Below are positions 53,441-61,764 of a DNA stretch of 64,000 nt, one piece after another. This DNA comes from a bacterium (lineage in GTDB: Bacteria; Cyanobacteriota; Vampirovibrionia; Obscuribacterales; Obscuribacteraceae). The notes beneath the pieces were generated by a model that was not told the origin of the DNA, did no database searches, and saw nothing but the letters and a program-made list of their open reading frames with translations. A program made the translations under genes and the position numbers. How positions within the stretch are numbered: position 1 is the first letter of the stretch; every line of letters starts with the position of its first letter. The stretch covers positions 89,463 to 153,462 of the forward strand of contig JAGOSY010000006.1 of the NCBI GenBank assembly GCA_018062085.1, in the 5' to 3' direction.

Positions 53441-54661
53441 ATGAGTCGAAGCAAGGTAGAGGGCACCAAAATTGCCCAGGCTGCAAAAGATCTCAATGTC
53501 ACTAGTGTCACAATTAGACGCTACATTCAAGAGTTTGAAATCGAAACAGCCACTGATGAAAACGGTATTAAGGTTCTTCCAGCTCAAGCGCTAGAAGAGC
53601 TGCAAGAAATTCGCAAGCTCAAAGAAGACGGCCTCACTAATCCTAAGGTGATGGAACAGTTAGAAGAGATGCGCTCTAACAAGACCGAGGAGAAGCCTAG
53701 TAAGGCTAAAGCTCGCGGCAAAGCAACTAAAGTAGTTGCTTCTAAGGCTAAAAAAGCAGTTGTCGAAGTTGAAGACGACGAAGCTGAAGAAGAAGTAGAG
53801 GTTAAGCCTGAACCGGTACGAAAAGTACGTGCCACAAAAGTGCTCAAGGCTCACCCCAAAGAAGCTGTTGAAGAAAAAGAAAAAGACGAAGATGAGTCTT
53901 CAGCCGACGGCGATGCAGGCGATGAACAGTCATCAGCAAGCGAAAGCGCTGATGGCGAGAAGTTCATGCACGCTCTCACCTGTCAGACTTGTGCCAAAAC
54001 ATTCGAACACAACAACCCTCGCCTAAGAGATTGTCTCGATTGTTACCGCGCTAAACGCAAAGAGAGAAGACGGGGCGGCGGCGAAAAGCACAAAAAAGTT
54101 ATAGAGAATCCTCTAGCCACCCAAGTTCTAAGCAAACAATCTCCGCTGGGCACTGCAGCTGGTGTTGAAGCCAAGGACAGCGATAGACTTGAGCGCCCAG
54201 ATAGACTTGAGCGTCCAGATAGATTAGATCGCCCCGACAGACTTGAGCGCCCAGACCGACTGGAAAGACCAGATCGGGCAGAACGCGATCCTGCTGCCAG
54301 AGCCGACCGCGAACCACGTCGCGATCGAGAACCTAGAGAACCAAGAGACAGCAGAGAACCACGAGAAAGACAAGAACGCGTCGCAGTTGCTGCAGCAATG
54401 CCAGCTGCTCAACGCAGCACTGAACCATCTTCTTGGGCTCAAATGCAAAAGCCTGTTCGTTCTTATAGAAAAGCCATTGAAGAAACTCGCTTGATCACTG
54501 GTTCACTAAAACGCAGACTTGAGCGGCCTGATCTTCCAGAAGGCGAACGTCGTTGGTTAGAGCAAGTCTACGCTTATCAGTTGATCTTGCACCAAGGGTG
54601 GAGGCATCTAGCTGAATACAAGTCTGGTAGCCCAACTCAAAAGCCACCACAAGAAGACTAA
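53441..54661 (+). CDS. MerR-like HTH protein with acidic region, Cys4 site and charged repeats
   Basis: 406 residues. The N-terminal 70 residues (KIAQAAKDLNVTSVTIRRYIQEFEI) form a MerR-type winged helix. A Lys/Ala/Glu-rich acidic region follows (about 75-170). A Cys-x2-Cys...Cys-x2-Cys motif (LTCQTC, DCLDC) at about 180-205 is a probable zinc ribbon with a basic tail. Six RLERPD-type repeats and an Arg/Glu/Asp-rich run cover about 248-315. A helical C-terminal domain (about 330-395) ends the protein. No family name. It could be a DNA- or RNA-binding scaffold. The ATG at 53441 has AAGG upstream. Confidence 0.65.
   Translation: MSRSKVEGTKIAQAAKDLNVTSVTIRRYIQEFEIETATDENGIKVLPAQALEELQEIRKLKEDGLTNPKVMEQLEEMRSNKTEEKPSKAKARGKATKVVASKAKKAVVEVEDDEAEEEVEVKPEPVRKVRATKVLKAHPKEAVEEKEKDEDESSADGDAGDEQSSASESADGEKFMHALTCQTCAKTFEHNNPRLRDCLDCYRAKRKERRRGGGEKHKKVIENPLATQVLSKQSPLGTAAGVEAKDSDRLERPDRLERPDRLDRPDRLERPDRLERPDRAERDPAARADREPRRDREPREPRDSREPRERQERVAVAAAMPAAQRSTEPSSWAQMQKPVRSYRKAIEETRLITGSLKRRLERPDLPEGERRWLEQVYAYQLILHQGWRHLAEYKSGSPTQKPPQED
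54182..54289 (+). repeat. Six 18-bp coding repeats (RLERPD)
   Basis: Consecutive units encode DRLERP with small changes (DRLDRP, DRAERD). Synonymous changes show they are older than the KSEQEL repeats at 8921. Confidence 0.9.
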
Positions 54662-54690
54662 TCGCCACCTGAATCAAGAACTAAAAAGCT

Positions 54691-54728
54691 ATTGCCAGAT
54701 TTCTAAAAGGGATCTGGCAATTCTTTTG
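54691..54728. terminator. Bidirectional terminator between converging genes
   Basis: Perfect 10-bp stem ATTGCCAGAT / ATCTGGCAAT with a 11-base loop, TCTTTTGG on the plus side and AAAAAGCT (T-run on the minus strand) on the other. It overlaps the last codons of the minus-strand gene. Confidence 0.8.
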
Positions 54729-55866
54729 GCAGTATCGGTATCTGACTACTAGTAGGCGTCGGATACATATTTTGCGGAGACATGCCTGCGCTAGCTCCAG
54801 AGAGATTTGGCGGCACATTATTACTATTCAAATTTTGACCTTGAGCAGAAGCATCAAATGGATTAGACAAAGGCTGACTAGGTGGTGCTGTTGGCGGGCT
54901 CATCTTAGTCAAATCAATAGTGCGCGTAACACGCACAGGAACAACCTCACCTTCTTGCAAGAGTAAGTCTTTGCCTCTATTTGTTCTAGCGCGCACGGCA
55001 CCGATGCCTGAAGTAAACGAGCCGAACATTGAACCAACCGAACTGGTGTAATCAGACATAGACATGCCAGGGCCACGGCTGACCGGCGGCTTCTTCGTGG
55101 TATGAGCAGGATTGCGCTCAATGAACCCAGTAAAGGCAATTGAGCGCCCATCGGGAAACACTAGAGTTGTCAGACCGATTTCGACATTGCCTGGCATCGC
55201 TGTACGCTGACCTGCAGCAGGTGCTGCCATTACCACCTTGCCGATAATGCGAGCCCCTCGGGGAATAAGTTCATGGCCATTTTGACTATGGCCATCTCTC
55301 AGCACTACCGAAAACAAATCTCCGGCATGACTGTTCTTTGACGAGATGTCATCACCAAGCACGCCCGTCAACATAGAGCCAGCACCAATGCGAGAAACAA
55401 GCATTTGCTGAATAATCTCATCGGGAATCTGGCGTTTTCCACCGTAGGCTGGCACTCCGGCATCAGAGCCGGCAGGAGAGCCCATGCCTGCATTTGGCAA
55501 CCCGGGGGCCACTAACCCAGGCGCCATACCGGTGCTGGACTGGGCATTGCTGGACTGGCCACTACCGACCAAACCAGGAACTGATCCTGGAGCAGACGGA
55601 GCAGCTGGTACCCAGCCCTTGCCAACGGGCCCAGTGGGCGGCGGACCTTCAGGATGCTGCATCTGCCACTGCTCGCGGGCACCGACCGGTGCCAAAGCAA
55701 TGCCCGTGAGCAAAACGCTGCCATTGAGCAAGGCGCTGCAAAGAGCAGCACTAAGTATGCAGGTTAGTGAGCCGGTAAGTGAACCGGTCAAGGAGCAGTT
55801 CCGGGAGCGACCTAATTCAGAAGCTGTGAAAGCCTTGTATATTGTCGCTTTCGCAGTAATCTGCAT
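54703..55866 (-). CDS. Exported Pro/Gly-rich protein with a VirB10/TrbI-like domain
   Basis: 387 residues. A hydrophobic stretch at about 25-60 is a signal or anchor, followed by a Pro/Gly/Ser-rich linker (about 65-150). The domain at about 155-260 (SMLTGVLGDDISSKNSHAGDLFSVVL, ELIPRGARIIGKVV, VEIGLTTLVFPDGRSIAFTG) follows the TrbI/VirB10 C-terminal pattern of a small beta-barrel with a conserved rigid-gate strand order. VirB10 needs VirB7/B9 to build a secretion core; none are nearby. It may be an orphan structural or lipid-facing protein. The rest is low complexity. Confidence 0.65.
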   Translation of the reverse strand: MQITAKATIYKAFTASELGRSRNCSLTGSLTGSLTCILSAALCSALLNGSVLLTGIALAPVGAREQWQMQHPEGPPPTGPVGKGWVPAAPSAPGSVPGLVGSGQSSNAQSSTGMAPGLVAPGLPNAGMGSPAGSDAGVPAYGGKRQIPDEIIQQMLVSRIGAGSMLTGVLGDDISSKNSHAGDLFSVVLRDGHSQNGHELIPRGARIIGKVVMAAPAAGQRTAMPGNVEIGLTTLVFPDGRSIAFTGFIERNPAHTTKKPPVSRGPGMSMSDYTSSVGSMFGSFTSGIGAVRARTNRGKDLLLQEGEVVPVRVTRTIDLTKMSPPTAPPSQPLSNPFDASAQGQNLNSNNVPPNLSGASAGMSPQNMYPTPTSSQIPILPKELPDPF

Positions 55867-56101
55867 GCCGCCTCCAAAGAAATGAGCAAAAAATCATAAC
55901 CAATTAAACTAAGGTTATTCTATGTGGATTTTAAGCTAATTAGCAAATTATTGCGTAATACAAGCCCCTGTACCAAATTTTGAGAGGTAAGGCCGTGTTA
56001 CGATCACGGGTTCGTAGCAGAGAAATTTCGAATATGTTCGAATATATTCAAGTAATCCTTTGCCTGCCGAGCAGGACGTTTAGACCATAGGGGATAAAGC
56101 A
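55867..56101. other. Leader and promoter region of the rpsF operon
   Basis: 235 bases between a divergent gene and rpsF. AGGGG lies 8 bases before the rpsF TTG. No clear -35/-10 pair or rpsF-rpsR leader fold was recognised. Confidence 0.4.
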
Positions 56102-56425
56102 TTGGCTGAATCTAAAAAACAAAAACAGTACGAATCTGTTTTCATCGTTAGACCAAATCTTGATGAAGACGCTGTAGACCGCACCATCAACGCTGTTGAA
56201 GAGTTCATCAAAGCGCAGGGTGGAACGGTTGATGCAGTAGACAAAAAAGGCCGTAAAAGACTGGCCTATGAAGTAGAAAAAATGCGTGATGGATATTATG
56301 TCCTCATTACTTTCACAGCTAAGACTGAGTCTATTTCACCGTTGAAGCGAATGATGGTGCTCTCCGAAGACATTATCCGCTCACTGATCGTTGTGTTAGA
56401 AGAAGAAGCGAAAGCAGCCCAGTAA
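56102..56425 (+). CDS. rpsF: 30S ribosomal protein S6
   Basis: 107 residues from a TTG with AGGGG 8 bases upstream. It has the S6 fold: YESVFIVRPNLDEDAVDRTI, a central VDKKGRKRLAYEVEKMRDGYYVLITF and the closing LSEDIIRSLIVV. It binds 16S rRNA together with S18. First gene of the conserved rpsF-ssb-rpsR cluster. After the stop, CAGTAAGTAAG lies shortly before ssb. Confidence 0.96.
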   Translation: MAESKKQKQYESVFIVRPNLDEDAVDRTINAVEEFIKAQGGTVDAVDKKGRKRLAYEVEKMRDGYYVLITFTAKTESISPLKRMMVLSEDIIRSLIVVLEEEAKAAQ

Positions 56426-56463
56426 CCTAAATCTACACACAACAGTAAGTAAGCAGGTATGCC

Positions 56464-56937
56464 ATGAGCTTGAGCAAAGTAGTCATTTCAGGGCGGGTAG
56501 TGAAAGCACCAGAAAAGCGCTTCACACCCAACAATAACGTTGCGGTTACTGAATTCACCATTGGGGTTGATTCACCTAATCGTCAAGATGGTGGAGTAGA
56601 TACCAATTTCGTCAAAGTAATTACCTGGAGAGACCTCGCTGAGCGCTCCGCTCAGGAGATCAAAAAAGGCGATTATGTGGCGGTTGATGGACGTCTGCAA
56701 ATCAATAATTACACCACAGCCGAAGGCGCCAAACGTCGCGATGTGGAGATTGATGCAGTGGCAGTAGAAAACCTCTCTCTCTCAGTGGGAGCAGACAATT
56801 CTAAAGGTGGAGACGACGAAAGTCGTATGGCTACCGTGGCTAGCCGTCCAGCTGGTAAGGCTAAGAGCATAGTTGAAGGTAAAGAACCGGAAGATCTCGA
56901 CGCCATCTTCTCTTCCGAAGATGAGATTCCGTTCTAA
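56464..56937 (+). CDS. ssb: Single-stranded DNA-binding protein
   Basis: 157 residues. The OB fold (about 1-105) contains VVISGRVVKAPEKRFTPNNNVAVTEFTIGV and the FVKVITWRDLAE strand. A linker follows, and the acidic tip ends DEIPF, the binding site for partner repair proteins. It forms tetramers that coat single-stranded DNA. Located between rpsF and rpsR, the usual bacterial order. Confidence 0.95.
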   Translation: MSLSKVVISGRVVKAPEKRFTPNNNVAVTEFTIGVDSPNRQDGGVDTNFVKVITWRDLAERSAQEIKKGDYVAVDGRLQINNYTTAEGAKRRDVEIDAVAVENLSLSVGADNSKGGDDESRMATVASRPAGKAKSIVEGKEPEDLDAIFSSEDEIPF

Positions 56938-56962
56938 ATTGCATTTTTAAGGAGTTAGTTAA

Positions 56963-57205
56963 ATGGGTAGAATGTCCAACGATTCATCACCACCACGTCG
57001 TCGCAAGACCTGTGGCTTCTGTGCTGACAAAGTAGAATTTATTGACTACAAAGATCCAAACCGTTTGAAAAAGTTTGTCACTGAGCGCGGCAAAATTTTG
57101 CCACGCCGAATCAGCGGTAACTGCGCCAAACACCAGCGTTCTTTAACAGTCGCCATCAAACGGGCTCGTGACATCGCTCTTATGCCTTACATGGCTGAGG
57201 GATAA
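56963..57205 (+). CDS. rpsR: 30S ribosomal protein S18
   Basis: 80 residues, ATG preceded by AAGGAG. It carries [19 protein letters not shown] (with the Cys-x2-Cys found in zinc-type S18), [42 protein letters not shown]. Last gene of rpsF-ssb-rpsR. It pairs with S6 on the platform of the small subunit. Confidence 0.96.
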   Translation: MGRMSNDSSPPRRRKTCGFCADKVEFIDYKDPNRLKKFVTERGKILPRRISGNCAKHQRSLTVAIKRARDIALMPYMAEG

Positions 57206-57286
57206 ATCGACTCTATTGACCAGCGATTAACTGTTTATGGTTGATGTGGAGCAAATAGTCTTATTGTTGTAAGATTATTTGCCTAC

Positions 57287-57369
57287 GCCGAAGTGGTGAA
57301 ATGGCAAACACGCTACGTTCAGGTCGTAGTGAGAGCAATCTCTTGGGGGTTCAAGTCCCCCCTTCGGCA
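57287..57369 (+). tRNA. tRNA-Leu (anticodon CAG)
   Basis: 83 bases, type II tRNA. The acceptor stem is GCCGAAG / CTTCGGC. The anticodon stem CTACG / CGTAG holds the loop TTCAGGT with anticodon CAG. A long variable arm (GAGAGCAATCTCTT) and the T arm GGGGGTTCAAGTCCCCC follow. CCA is not encoded; the discriminator is A. It decodes CTG and lies between rpsR and infC. Confidence 0.96.
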
Positions 57370-57424
57370 GACTTTTATTATTACTTGTCTATTATTTAAT
57401 CCTTGATAGATACACGAGGTACGC

Positions 57425-57988
57425 TTGAGCACAATCGATCCCCGTCGTCCGGACGCAAGACGAGACCTTCCCCCTCTAAACGAGCGCATTCGCGATCGTG
57501 AAGTCAGGCTCATTGATGAGGATGGTAGTCAGCTGGGAATTGTGCCTACTCGTGAGGCTCTAGCTGCAGCCAAAGAAAAAGGTCTAGATCTTTTACTAGT
57601 TCAGCCAGATGCTAACCCGCCTGTAGCACGTATTCTTGACTATGGTCGTCACAAGTTTGAATTAGAGAAACGCGCACGCGAAACGAAGAAAAAGCATCAC
57701 ATCCAAGATGTCAAAGAAATCAAGATGCGCTACAAAATCGAAAACCACGATTTTGATGTAAAGCTACGCAGTGCGCAAAAGTTCTTAATTGAAGGCGACA
57801 AGATAAAAGTGCTGATTCTCCTGCGTGGCCGCGAGATGCAGCACGCTAACATGGCTATCGATTTGATGAATCGTTACGCCGAAGCCCTGAAAGATTTATG
57901 TTTGATTGACAGAGAAGCCAAACTGGAGGGCAAGAGTGTTATCATGATTCTTTCGCCCCTTCCTTCAAGGGGCAAATCGCCTGCTTAA
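57425..57988 (+). CDS. infC: Translation initiation factor IF-3
   Basis: 187 residues from a TTG with GAGG 7 bases upstream. The N-domain has LNERIRDREVRLIDEDGSQLGIVPTREAL and the linker Y-x2-H-K-F-E; the C-domain has KEIKMRYKIENHDFDVKLRSAQKFLIEGDKIKV and HANMAIDLMNR. IF-3 prevents premature subunit joining and checks start codons. Many bacteria start infC with ATT for autocontrol; here it is TTG. It heads the infC-rpmI-rplT operon. Confidence 0.96.
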   Translation: MSTIDPRRPDARRDLPPLNERIRDREVRLIDEDGSQLGIVPTREALAAAKEKGLDLLLVQPDANPPVARILDYGRHKFELEKRARETKKKHHIQDVKEIKMRYKIENHDFDVKLRSAQKFLIEGDKIKVLILLRGREMQHANMAIDLMNRYAEALKDLCLIDREAKLEGKSVIMILSPLPSRGKSPA

Positions 57989-58060
57989 CTGGTTTTCAGA
58001 TAGCTGATACCTGCAAGTAAGCGCTCTAGATAGTATTTTTTCACTAAGAGTAGAACCGAA

Positions 58061-58270
58061 ATGCCTAAGATGAAAACCAACAAGGCTGCCGCTCGCCGTT
58101 TCAAGATTACTGGAACCGGTAAAGTAATGCGCACTCAAGCTGGTTCACGCCACTTGAATGAGTGGAAAAGCGCCAAAGTAAAACGCAATCTGCGAGGAAC
58201 TGCAGCCGTGCATCCTGATATTGAGGAACACGTTCTGTCCATGTTCCCTTACAGAAAATATTTGCGTTAA
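58061..58270 (+). CDS. rpmI: 50S ribosomal protein L35
   Basis: 69 residues, complete: MPKMKTNKAAARRFKITGTGKV, then SRHLNEWKSAKVKRNLRGTA and the C-terminal MFPYRKYLR. Second gene of the infC-rpmI-rplT operon, 72 bases after infC. Confidence 0.96.
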   Translation: MPKMKTNKAAARRFKITGTGKVMRTQAGSRHLNEWKSAKVKRNLRGTAAVHPDIEEHVLSMFPYRKYLR

Positions 58271-58386
58271 CCTAAAATAGCCCAACAGTCAGGTCCACGG
58301 GATTACTCCTCTCCGACGACCGGCTGATGTTGATCTCCAATAGAGAGCAGCAGTAAAACTTTCACTTCGAGAGAAGAAGGAGCAAA

Positions 58387-58752
58387 ATGCCAAGAGTAAA
58401 AAGAGGCAACGTCCTCCAAAAACGTCACAAGAAAATCCTAAAGTACGCTAAGGGTTTCCGCGGTTCCAAATCCAAAATATTCATTGCTGCCAACCAAGCA
58501 GTTATGCAAGCCTGGAAGAATGCCTACCGTGACCGTAAGAAAAGAAAAAGAGACTTCAGAAGCCTCTGGATCGCCAGAATCAATGCTGCAGCCAGAATAC
58601 ATGGTATGAGCTACAGCGTTTTGATGAACGGTCTGAAGAGAGCTGAGATTCAAGTTAATCGCAAAATGCTGGCTGAGCTGGCTGTGACTAACAAAGAAGC
58701 TTTCACTAAGCTAGCTGAATCAGCAAAAAAAGCGGTTGCCGCGAGCAAATAA
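58387..58752 (+). CDS. rplT: 50S ribosomal protein L20
   Basis: 121 residues, ATG preceded by AAGGAG. It has the signature [32 protein letters not shown] and [24 protein letters not shown]20 starts large-subunit assembly on 23S rRNA and in several bacteria represses its own operon through the upstream leader; the 116-base gap before it could hold such a site but none was recognised. Confidence 0.97.
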   Translation: MPRVKRGNVLQKRHKKILKYAKGFRGSKSKIFIAANQAVMQAWKNAYRDRKKRKRDFRSLWIARINAAARIHGMSYSVLMNGLKRAEIQVNRKMLAELAVTNKEAFTKLAESAKKAVAASK

Positions 58753-58767
58753 GACAATGGAGTGATC

Positions 58768-59589
58768 ATGAGAATCGTCACTCTCACCTCAAGCTCAAAC
58801 CCGCTCTTAAAAAGGATTCGCTCACTTCATGAGCGCCAAGCCCGGCATAAAGCCGGGCTTTTCCTTATTGAGGGCGAAAAAGTCTTACTTGAGGCTTTCC
58901 ACAAAGACATAGAGATTGAAGCTGTCGTTATGGACGGCGCCTACTTTGAAAGAGGCTTCCCCGAAACATTTGACGATAACTTGCTCGAATTGAATGTAGT
59001 TGATTCGTCTTTGTTTAAAACATTGAGCACAACTACTTCGCCTTGCAATGTCGTGGCCATAGCTAAGACCAAGACTAGCCGCACTACTACTGAACTAATC
59101 GCAGCTATAGACCAAAGCCAACCACTAACAGTAGTGCTCTGCGAGAATCTACAAGATCCAGGCAATCTAGGCACCATCATCAGAAGCTCCCTAGCCTTCG
59201 GTGCTAACGCACTGCTCTTGAGTCGTGGTTCAGTCGATCTCTATAACCCCAAAGTAGTTCGCTCAGCCATGGGTGCTCTTTTTGATTTGCCTATATCTAG
59301 CGGCGAAAATATCGGAGATATTCTGGCTAGCCTGAAGACAGCAGGCTTTGACATAATTGCCCTCAATCCCGAAGCAAAAGAGTCGTTTACTACCCTTGAA
59401 TACGGCAAGAAGGTAGCAATCGTGCTCGGTAACGAGGGCAATGGCCTAACAGCTGAAGCTGATGCTATAACAACAAAAGAAGCGCACATTGAGATTTCAC
59501 CCCAAGTAGAATCGCTCAATGTTGCTGTGGCAGCCAGCCTGGTGCTCTTCCATATACAAAAGGCTAAAAGAACAATTACCACCGGTTAA
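58768..59589 (+). CDS. SpoU/TrmH-family RNA 2'-O-methyltransferase
   Basis: 273 residues from an ATG with GGAG 5 bases upstream (a GTG at 58762 lies within the same box). The N-terminal substrate-binding part is SSNPLLKRIRSLHERQARHKAGLFLIEGEKVL. The C-terminal SpoU knot has ENLQDPGNLGTIIRSSLAFGANALLLS, VVRSAMGALFDLP, VAIVLGNEGNGL and SLNVAVAASLVLF (the AdoMet-binding motifs 1-3). The target is rRNA or tRNA, unresolved. It lies 15 bases after rplT. A terminator-like hairpin sits inside its first 100 bases. Confidence 0.92.
   Translation: MRIVTLTSSSNPLLKRIRSLHERQARHKAGLFLIEGEKVLLEAFHKDIEIEAVVMDGAYFERGFPETFDDNLLELNVVDSSLFKTLSTTTSPCNVVAIAKTKTSRTTTELIAAIDQSQPLTVVLCENLQDPGNLGTIIRSSLAFGANALLLSRGSVDLYNPKVVRSAMGALFDLPISSGENIGDILASLKTAGFDIIALNPEAKESFTTLEYGKKVAIVLGNEGNGLTAEADAITTKEAHIEISPQVESLNVAVAASLVLFHIQKAKRTITTG
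58838..58866 (+). terminator. Terminator-like hairpin inside the methyltransferase gene
   Basis: Perfect 9-bp GC-rich stem AAGCCCGGC / GCCGGGCTT with an ATAAA loop, followed by TTCCTTATT. It would end or attenuate transcripts from infC-rpmI-rplT about 70 bases into the next coding region. Confidence 0.6.
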
Positions 59590-59594
59590 AAAGA

Positions 59595-60470
59595 ATGGCC
59601 GACAACGAACAGAATACTGATACTAATTTCGAGCCTGATCCCTCAGGCAGTAAGTTTCGCGCTATTACAGCAGCTGGCGCGCCAGAAGCCGACGACGACT
59701 TACAGCCTAGCCAAGCACTGCCCAGTCTAAACACTGCCGAAATAGATCAGGTTCCCGAGACTCTAGAACACGACCCTCATACGATGACTGTGGTTGAGCA
59801 CCTTGACGAGCTTAGATGGCGCATAATGCGCAGCGTTGGCTACCTGGCAGCAGCATTTATAACTTCTCTGTTTTTCACAAAAGACGTACTGCGAATTCTG
59901 CAAAAACCCGCAGGCAATATGGAATTTCAGGCTCTCTCGATCGAAGAACCACTGCTCGTATTTTTCAAAGTGACCTCTTATTTGGCATTGATCTTCGCGT
60001 CGCCATTCATACTCTTTGAAATTGGTCGTTTTGTCGCCCCGGGTCTCACCAAACAAGAAAAGCGTATTGTCTCTCCAGTCGTTTTCGGAAGTCCTTTATT
60101 ATTCTGCTGCGGTGCGGTTTTTGCTTACTATTGCTTACTGCCACCAATGCTCAACTTCTTTGGTAATTTTAGCCAGGGAATTTCGCCAATCAATCAAAGG
60201 CTTGATTATTACATCTCTCTGGTTTGCTCAATTTTGCTCTACATGGGCCTTTGCTTTCAGATACCAATTGTTATTTTCACCCTGGCAATGGCCGGGCTTG
60301 TTACCTCAAAGCAGCTACAAAAAGTTTGGCGCTATGCTGTTTTTGGCAGCGGCATGGTGGCATGTGTGCTGACCCCAGACCCAACTGCTTTTTCGATGCT
60401 AATTGTCACCGCCGCCCTAACTGGTCTCTACTTCGTGTCGATTATTCTGCTCAAACTTTTCGGAAAATAA
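59595..60470 (+). CDS. tatC: Sec-independent protein translocase TatC
   Basis: 291 residues. An acidic, polar N-terminal extension of about 55 residues precedes the family start (MTVVEHLDELRWRIMRSVGYLAAAFITSLFF). Six transmembrane helices follow, with the conserved Glu-rich first loop and FYVAPGLTKQEKR-type segment (here FVAPGLTKQEKR). TatC recognises twin-arginine signal peptides and opens the Tat pore with TatA. No tatA/B gene is visible here. It lies 5 bases after the methyltransferase gene and is probably co-transcribed. Confidence 0.93.
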   Translation: MADNEQNTDTNFEPDPSGSKFRAITAAGAPEADDDLQPSQALPSLNTAEIDQVPETLEHDPHTMTVVEHLDELRWRIMRSVGYLAAAFITSLFFTKDVLRILQKPAGNMEFQALSIEEPLLVFFKVTSYLALIFASPFILFEIGRFVAPGLTKQEKRIVSPVVFGSPLLFCCGAVFAYYCLLPPMLNFFGNFSQGISPINQRLDYYISLVCSILLYMGLCFQIPIVIFTLAMAGLVTSKQLQKVWRYAVFGSGMVACVLTPDPTAFSMLIVTAALTGLYFVSIILLKLFGK

Positions 60471-60478
60471 TTTAGAGT

Positions 60479-61687
60479 ATGGACTGGCAGCTGATTTCTC
60501 ACTACATTTTAGGGATTGTTACTCTGCCCGTTTCAATCTACACCGTTAAATGCGTTGTCGAAAATTTTGGTACTCTTTTTGATGAAGATTTGACAATCAA
60601 AGACCGTAACTTATTAAAGCAGTTTGCCTTCTTCGTGCTGCTACCAATGGTGGTGCTCTTTCATGAGATTGGTCACGCTCTAGCAGCGCGCTATTTTGGT
60701 GCAACAGTGACAGCCTTTCACTGGAGTATTTTCTGGGGCGAAGTCGTCATAGACGGCAAGCTCACACCTTTTCAGCACTATGTCATTGCTTTGGCTGGCA
60801 ATCTCTTTCAATTGGCCACCTGCGTCTTTGCCCTCGGGCTAGCCTTAATCGAAACTTCACCAGCACTAGTAGCACTCAGTGTCTATTTCTATATTTTCAA
60901 CGGCCTAGCCTGCCTGATTGGCTATCCACTGCTCTCATTGACTGCCTGGAATGACGATTTTGCCATGATCTATGGCCAGCCAAATCTTCAAATTGCCACC
61001 ATTACCGGTATCGTGCATCTACTGCTAATTGCTCTCTTCCTCTTCACATTCTTCAGCACCACCGGCCGTCTTTGGTTCGTCAAAAAGACCAGGCCGGCCT
61101 GGTACAAAGAATTTTCAAAAGTACTAGCACGGGCGCAGCAAGAAAACGACGCTATCAATTATCTTTCAGTAGCCTGGCAGTATTACTTCGTCGGCCTAGA
61201 TCGCCTCTGCGAAAAGACTCTCGATAAAGTACAAGAACTAGATAGTCAGTTAATGGATGTCTGGTTATTGCGAGGCTATATTCACCAAAGTAAAGGCCGC
61301 TTTGAGAGTGCCATTTTGTGTTTCAAAGAAATCACCGATAGTGAGTGCTCAGACAAGGTCATAATGGCCCGAGCTTGGATGGCTTGCGGCCATTGTCAAG
61401 CGCAACAGGTAGAGAATTCTAGGGCGGCCAAACCCGACTGGCACGAAGTCTTAAAATCGTATAAGCAAGCTTCATTTACTGATAGTAGTCTGGCCGACCC
61501 TCACTATTACCTTGGTGTAACACTTATCAAAGCTGAACTTTTAAAAGACGCCGAGGCAGAGCTACTGCTTTGCCAAAACAATCAACGAGCCGGTAAAGAG
61601 GCACTGACCTGGCTTGACCCAATGCTGGGCTCAATGGTGCAGCAAGAGATTAATGCCATTCGTAACTTAAGCAGGGGCAAGCAATAA
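60479..61687 (+). CDS. Membrane M50-type metalloprotease-like protein with TPRs
   Basis: 402 residues. Several membrane helices fill about 5-195. His62-Glu63-x2-His66 lies in a membrane segment (VVLFHEIGHALAARYFG), followed by HYVIALAGNLFQL and a third possible ligand region near WNDDF. This is the site-2-protease/M50B layout. Residues about 215-395 form soluble helical TPR-like repeats (VWLLRGYIHQSKGRFESAILCF). It is a possible intramembrane protease with a docking domain. It lies 8 bases after tatC and is followed by a similar gene lacking the HExxH. Confidence 0.75.
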   Translation: MDWQLISHYILGIVTLPVSIYTVKCVVENFGTLFDEDLTIKDRNLLKQFAFFVLLPMVVLFHEIGHALAARYFGATVTAFHWSIFWGEVVIDGKLTPFQHYVIALAGNLFQLATCVFALGLALIETSPALVALSVYFYIFNGLACLIGYPLLSLTAWNDDFAMIYGQPNLQIATITGIVHLLLIALFLFTFFSTTGRLWFVKKTRPAWYKEFSKVLARAQQENDAINYLSVAWQYYFVGLDRLCEKTLDKVQELDSQLMDVWLLRGYIHQSKGRFESAILCFKEITDSECSDKVIMARAWMACGHCQAQQVENSRAAKPDWHEVLKSYKQASFTDSSLADPHYYLGVTLIKAELLKDAEAELLLCQNNQRAGKEALTWLDPMLGSMVQQEINAIRNLSRGKQ

Positions 61688-61764
61688 ATTTCTCTCAGGC
61701 TTGTCAGTAGATTACCTCTTATAATCCAAGAAATTCTGCAGATTACCAAAAAAAGGCATCCATT

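Noticed and set aside
54182..54289. 18-bp repeats as a possible CRISPR array
   Set aside because: Units are contiguous without spacers and in frame within a coding region.
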